Assembly (NCBI RefSeq): GCF_000518645.1 | Contig: NZ_JADZ01000005.1 | Coordinates: 62,001 to 126,000, forward strand | Origin: Curvibacter gracilis ATCC BAA-807 | GTDB taxonomy: Bacteria; Pseudomonadota; Gammaproteobacteria; Burkholderiales; Burkholderiaceae_C | Length of the DNA stretch: 64,000 bases | Reading direction: 5' to 3' | Shown here: positions 56,186 to 64,000 of the stretch, piece by piece | Layout: each line of letters begins with the position of its first letter | Position numbering within the stretch: position 1 is the first letter of the stretch | The notes under the pieces: model-generated | Databases searched by the model: none | Seen by the model: only the letters and a program-made list of their open reading frames with translations | What the model was told of the DNA's origin: nothing | Made by a program: the position numbers and the translations under genes

Positions 56186-57412
56186 ATGAACTTTGAATTC
56201 AAACGCCTGATCCGCCCAGGGATCGCGGTCGGGGTATTGGCCATCGCCCTGGTGGTGGGCAAGAAGACCTTTTTCGCGCCGCCACCGGCCCCCGCCTACA
56301 TCACGGCCCCGGTCGCCCGGGCCGACATCGAAGACACCGTGCTGGCCAACGGCACGCTCAAGGCCTTCAAGCAGGTCAGCGTGGGCGCCCAGGTGTCGGG
56401 CCAGGTCAAGTCACTGAAAGTGGCCTTGGGTGACGTCGTTCACAAGGGCGACCTGGTGGCCGAGATCGACTCCCTCACCCAGCAGAACACCTTGCGCAAC
56501 AACGAGGCCGCCCTGGCCAATGTGCAGGCGCAGCTGCGTTCCGCTGAGGCCACCCTGACCCAGGCCGAACTGGCCTTGAAGCGGCAGCAGCAGATGCGCG
56601 CCTCGGAGGCCAGCTCGCAAGCCGACCTGGAGGCCGCCCTGGCCACTGAAAAGACCAGCCGGGCCAGCGTGGAGGCGCTGCGCGCCCAGGTGGACCAGGC
56701 CAAGGTGGCCGTGGACACCGCCCGCGTCAACCTGGGCTACACCCGCATCGTGTCGCCCATCGACGGGCAGGTGGTGGCCCTGGTGACGGAAGAGGGCACC
56801 ACCGTCAACGCCAACCAGTCCACCCCCACCATCATCATCGTGGCCAAGGTCGACACCATGACCGTCAAGGCCTCGATCTCCGAGGCCGATGTCACCTCGG
56901 TCAAGCCGGGCCAGCGGGTGTATTTCACCATCCTGGGCGAACCCCAGAAGCGCTACGACGCCACCTTGCGCACCATCGAGCCGGCCACCGACAGCATCAG
57001 CACCTCCACCACCAGCAGTTCGTCGAGCAGCAGTTCCAGCAGCACCTCCACCAGCAGCGCCACGGCCATCTATTACAACGGCCTGTTCGATGTGCCCAAC
57101 CCCGACAACAAGCTGCGCATCTCGATGACCGCCATGGTCTACATCGTGCGTGGCCAGGCCAAGAACGCTCTGACCGTGCCCGTGGGCGCGCTCAGCGCCC
57201 GCCAACGTGACGGCAGCTACCGCGTCAGTGTGCTGGGTGGCGATGGGCAGGTGCAGGCTCGCACGGTGCACGTGGGCATCAACAACAACGTGACGGTGGA
57301 GATCCTGGACGGCCTGAACGAGGGCGAGAAGGTGGTGCTGGGCAGCGCCGCCGGGGCCCCTTCGGCCACAGGCGAGCAGCGCAGCATGCGCCCGCCGCCG
57401 GGTGGGTTCTGA
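56186..57412 (+). CDS. macA: Periplasmic adaptor protein MacA, with Ser/Thr-rich insert
   Basis: Membrane-fusion protein of 408 residues for a tripartite ABC exporter. An N-terminal anchor (about 10-25, [14 protein letters not shown]) precedes lipoyl-like halves ([26 protein letters not shown]), a long alpha-hairpin (about 98-185), and beta-barrel and membrane-proximal domains (about 190-408, [23 protein letters not shown]). Residues 269-291 are an almost pure Ser/Thr run (encoded at about 56990-57058) inserted in the beta-barrel region, before the motif [20 protein letters not shown]. macB starts one base after its stop. Confidence 0.93.
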   Translation: MNFEFKRLIRPGIAVGVLAIALVVGKKTFFAPPPAPAYITAPVARADIEDTVLANGTLKAFKQVSVGAQVSGQVKSLKVALGDVVHKGDLVAEIDSLTQQNTLRNNEAALANVQAQLRSAEATLTQAELALKRQQQMRASEASSQADLEAALATEKTSRASVEALRAQVDQAKVAVDTARVNLGYTRIVSPIDGQVVALVTEEGTTVNANQSTPTIIIVAKVDTMTVKASISEADVTSVKPGQRVYFTILGEPQKRYDATLRTIEPATDSISTSTTSSSSSSSSSSTSTSSATAIYYNGLFDVPNPDNKLRISMTAMVYIVRGQAKNALTVPVGALSARQRDGSYRVSVLGGDGQVQARTVHVGINNNVTVEILDGLNEGEKVVLGSAAGAPSATGEQRSMRPPPGGF

Positions 57413-57413
57413 C

Positions 57414-59453
<2,040 letters not shown>

Positions 59454-59459
59454 CCCCAG

Positions 59460-60944
59460 ATGGCCGCCCCCGGACACAAGGCGCTGCGGCGCAACGACTT
59501 CATGATGGATTCTTCTTATTCAAAGCCAACCACACCGGGCCAATGGCGACCCGGGCTGCCGCTCGCTTTGGCGCTTGCTTTGGCCCTGGCCTTGGGGGCC
59601 TGCACTTCGGTGCGTACCCCCTACCAGGCCCCGCAGCTGGCGGTGCCCGGCACCTGGTCGAACAAGGGCGCGGTGGTGACGGCTCCTGCCGATGTGCCCG
59701 ACGCCTGGTGGGGGGCCTTTGGCGACCCGCAACTCAACACCCTGGTCGAGGCGGCCCTGAGCCGCAACAACGACCTGGCCGTGGCCGCCCTCAAGGTGCG
59801 CAAGGCGCGCCTGCAGGCCGAACTGGCCGAACGCAACCGTTGGCCCACCCTCAGCGGCAGTGTCAGCACCCAGGCCCAGAAGCCGCTGGAAGGCGGGGCC
59901 AGCACCCGCAGCAGCGGGGCCAGCGTTTCGGTCAGCTACGAGGCCGACCTGTGGAACCGCCTGGGCAGCCTGAGCGATGTGTCGCGCTGGGAGTCGCTGG
60001 CCACCGAGCAGGACCGCCAGGCCACCCGCCTGAGCCTGATCGGCAGCGTGCTGCAGGCCTACTGGCAACTGGCCTACCTGAACCAGCGCATCAGCACCGG
60101 CGAGCAAAGCGTGGCCTATGCCGAGAAAACCCGTGACCTGGTGCAGGCCCAATACCGGGCTGGTGCGGTGTCGGCCCTGGAGGCCAGCGAGGCCGAACGC
60201 ACGGTGCTGAGCCAGCGCGCCACCCTGGCCGACCTGCAACAGCAGCGCCTGAGCGCCCGCACCACCCTGGCCCTGCTGTTCGATGTGGCTCCGGGCGACA
60301 CCGCACTCCAGCCCTGGCTGGGTGCCGAGCCGCAGCGCCTGCCGTTGCAGGCCATGCCCGAGGTGGCGCCCGGCCTGCCGGCGCAGCTGCTGGCCCGCCG
60401 CCCCGACCTGCGTGCGGCAGAACTGCGCCTGCGTGAGACCCTGGCCAGCGCCGATGCCGTGGCCGCCAGCTACTACCCGGCGCTCACCCTCACCGGGGCT
60501 CTGGGCAGCAGCAGCCTGGCCCTGGGGCAGGTGCTGTCCAACCCCTATGCCTTGCTGGGCGCAGGCGTGAGCCTGCCGTTTCTGCAGGTCAACACGATGA
60601 AGCTGAACAACGCCATCGCCCGCACCCAGTACGAGAGTGCGGTCGTCAGCTACCGCCAGACGCTTTACTCGGCCCTGGGCGATGTCGAGAACGCGCTGGG
60701 CACCCGCAGCGCCCTGGCCCAGCAAGGGGAGCTGTTGGCCGGCTCGCTGGCGGCCAGCCGGCGCAGTGAGCAGTTGTACGAGGTGCGCTACCGCCAGGGC
60801 TCGGTGGCCCTGAGCCTGTGGCTCGATGCCCAGGAGACACGGCGCACTGCCGAGACCGCCTGGGCGCAGAACCAGCTGTCGCAGCTCAAGAACCAGGTCA
60901 CCCTGTACCTCGCCCTGGGGGGCAGCGCGCAGCCGGCGCAGTGA
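59460..60944 (+). CDS. Outer-membrane efflux lipoprotein (NodT/TolC family)
   Basis: Outer-membrane channel of 494 residues or somewhat shorter (ATGs at 59502 and 59505 are alternatives). The signal peptide has a Leu-Ala repeat (LPLALALALALALGAC) ending in a lipobox cysteine near residue 48. Two outer-membrane-efflux repeats follow, with DAWWGAFGDPQLNTLVEAAL, SVSYEADLWNRLG and the second-repeat LLARRPDLRAAELRLRETLA. It is encoded six bases after macB, so MacA, MacB and this protein should form one tripartite pump. Confidence 0.93.
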   Translation: MAAPGHKALRRNDFMMDSSYSKPTTPGQWRPGLPLALALALALALGACTSVRTPYQAPQLAVPGTWSNKGAVVTAPADVPDAWWGAFGDPQLNTLVEAALSRNNDLAVAALKVRKARLQAELAERNRWPTLSGSVSTQAQKPLEGGASTRSSGASVSVSYEADLWNRLGSLSDVSRWESLATEQDRQATRLSLIGSVLQAYWQLAYLNQRISTGEQSVAYAEKTRDLVQAQYRAGAVSALEASEAERTVLSQRATLADLQQQRLSARTTLALLFDVAPGDTALQPWLGAEPQRLPLQAMPEVAPGLPAQLLARRPDLRAAELRLRETLASADAVAASYYPALTLTGALGSSSLALGQVLSNPYALLGAGVSLPFLQVNTMKLNNAIARTQYESAVVSYRQTLYSALGDVENALGTRSALAQQGELLAGSLAASRRSEQLYEVRYRQGSVALSLWLDAQETRRTAETAWAQNQLSQLKNQVTLYLALGGSAQPAQ

Positions 60945-61063
60945 TGGCCTGATGTGGCTTGGCGGGGTTTGACATGGCTTGACGCGGCTCCAGGGCATGA
61001 GAAGGGCGAAATCAGTTTCACAATAGCGCACTTGTCACGCTCTGACGCCAAGAGGTTCTTCTC

Positions 61064-61716
61064 ATGTACCTGCCCCCGCAATTCGCCAGTTCGGACCCGG
61101 CGCTGGCCCATGCGCTGATGCGCGAGCACCCGCTGGCCAGTCTGATCTCGAACGACGATGACGGCCTGCCCTATGTCACCCATCTGCCGCTGCATCTGGT
61201 GGCCGAGGGCGGGGCAGGGGGTGATGCAGAGGGGGGGCCGCGGTTGCTGGGCCACTGTGCCCGGGCCAACCCGCATTGGCGCTACCTGCAGCAGCGCCCG
61301 CGCGCGGTGGTCACCTTCATGGGGCCGCAGGCCTACCTGTCGCCTGCCGTCTACCCCGATCTGGCCCGGGTGCCCACCTGGAACTACCTGGCCGTGCACG
61401 CCACCGTGCAGGCCCGTCTGCTGGACGAGGCCGAGGCCAAGGACGCCTTGCTCAAGCACTTGATTGCCGATCACGAGCCGGCCTACGCCGACCAATGGCA
61501 TGGGCTGGACGCCGATTGGCGCCAGGGCATGCTGCGCGGCATCGTGGCCTTCGAGCTCAGCGTCGAGGCGCTGCAGTGCAAGCTCAAGCTCAACCAGCAC
61601 CGGCCCGAATCGCATGCCGCCATGCTCCAGGCCTACCGCAGCGCCGACAACGACGGCGCGCGGGGGCTGGCCGATTGGATGCAACGTCTGGGCCTGGTCC
61701 CACAGGAGGGTGTGTG

Positions 61717-61717
<1 letters not shown>
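61064..61717 (+). CDS. FMN-binding negative transcriptional regulator, PaiB family
   Basis: 217-residue split-barrel protein of the PaiB family. Family blocks are MYLPPQFASSDPA at the start, HLPLHLV, RAVVTFMGPQAYLSPAVYPD, VPTWNYLAVHATVQARL and FELSVEALQCKLKLNQHR. PaiB of Bacillus represses protease and sporulation genes; other members bind FMN or haem, so regulation of transcription is not assured. A 119-base gap with no clear promoter precedes it. Stop overlaps the next small gene in TGATG. Confidence 0.88.

Positions 61718-64000
<2,283 letters not shown>

Overview
The window reads as chromosomal core DNA of a GC-rich betaproteobacterium of the order Burkholderiales, probably Comamonadaceae or a close relative. 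The evidence is gene content and order: tolB-pal-cpoB-tcdA-tRNA-Lys, rimP-nusA-infB-rbfA-truB-typA, cyoABCD-SURF1-regBA, smpB/ratA-rnfH and guaBA. The family-level placement is inference. There is no prophage, insertion sequence, CRISPR array or rRNA. Almost all DNA is coding, in short operons with start/stop overlaps, and no gap exceeds 300 bases.

Layout: (1) 1-7106, leftward: a nucleobase/nucleoside salvage operon, upp, a BMP-type binding protein, an exported nucleosidase, an ABC ATPase, two permeases and codA (cut by the window edge). (2) 7391-8774: a LysR regulator divergent from a DUF2798 membrane protein, with a perfect 9-bp inverted repeat between them. (3) 8799-11339, leftward: a threonine dehydratase-like enzyme and a HerA-like ATPase. 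(4) 11402-19198, rightward: yebC, purD, hemF, nadD, rsfS, rlmH, maf, rng and a sugar-phosphate mutarotase, followed by a decayed copy of the mutarotase 3' end. (5) 19431-21245: msbA, leftward. (6) 21481-25171: tolB, pal, cpoB, tcdA and tRNA-Lys(TTT) with promoter and terminator. (7) 25184-28852: an acyltransferase, a two-heme and a three-heme cytochrome c, and a thioredoxin-like protein. (8) 28876-37392: the rimP-nusA-infB-rbfA-truB-typA expression operon, whose promoter is followed directly by an intrinsic terminator. (9) 37441-44306, leftward: cytochrome bo-type quinol oxidase, SURF1 and the RegB/RegA redox two-component pair. (10) 44464-47971, rightward: two transporters and a 3-hydroxyisobutyryl-CoA hydrolase-like enzyme. 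(11) 47995-50431, leftward: a secreted lipoprotein, an ECF sigma factor and its anti-sigma factor, preceded by smpB. (12) 50611-55139: ratA, rnfH, a DUF4124 protein and guaBA. (13) 55244-64000: two small conserved genes, the MacA-MacB-outer-membrane-factor export operon, a PaiB-like protein, a TadA-haloalkane-dehalogenase fusion and an LD-carboxypeptidase cut by the right edge.

The genes form coherent units. Region 1 would import bases or nucleosides, release bases in the periplasm, deaminate cytosine to uracil and trap uracil as UMP. Region 9 couples a terminal oxidase to its assembly factor and to a redox sensor. Region 8 links transcription elongation control to translation initiation and ribosome maturation.

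The features most worth a second look are the single-frame TadA-DhlA fusion, the ribosomal silencing factor with a histone-H1-like tail, the promoter-terminator leader of the nusA operon, the leader terminator in front of the EamA transporter, the LysR operator, and the nucleosidase inside an ABC importer operon.
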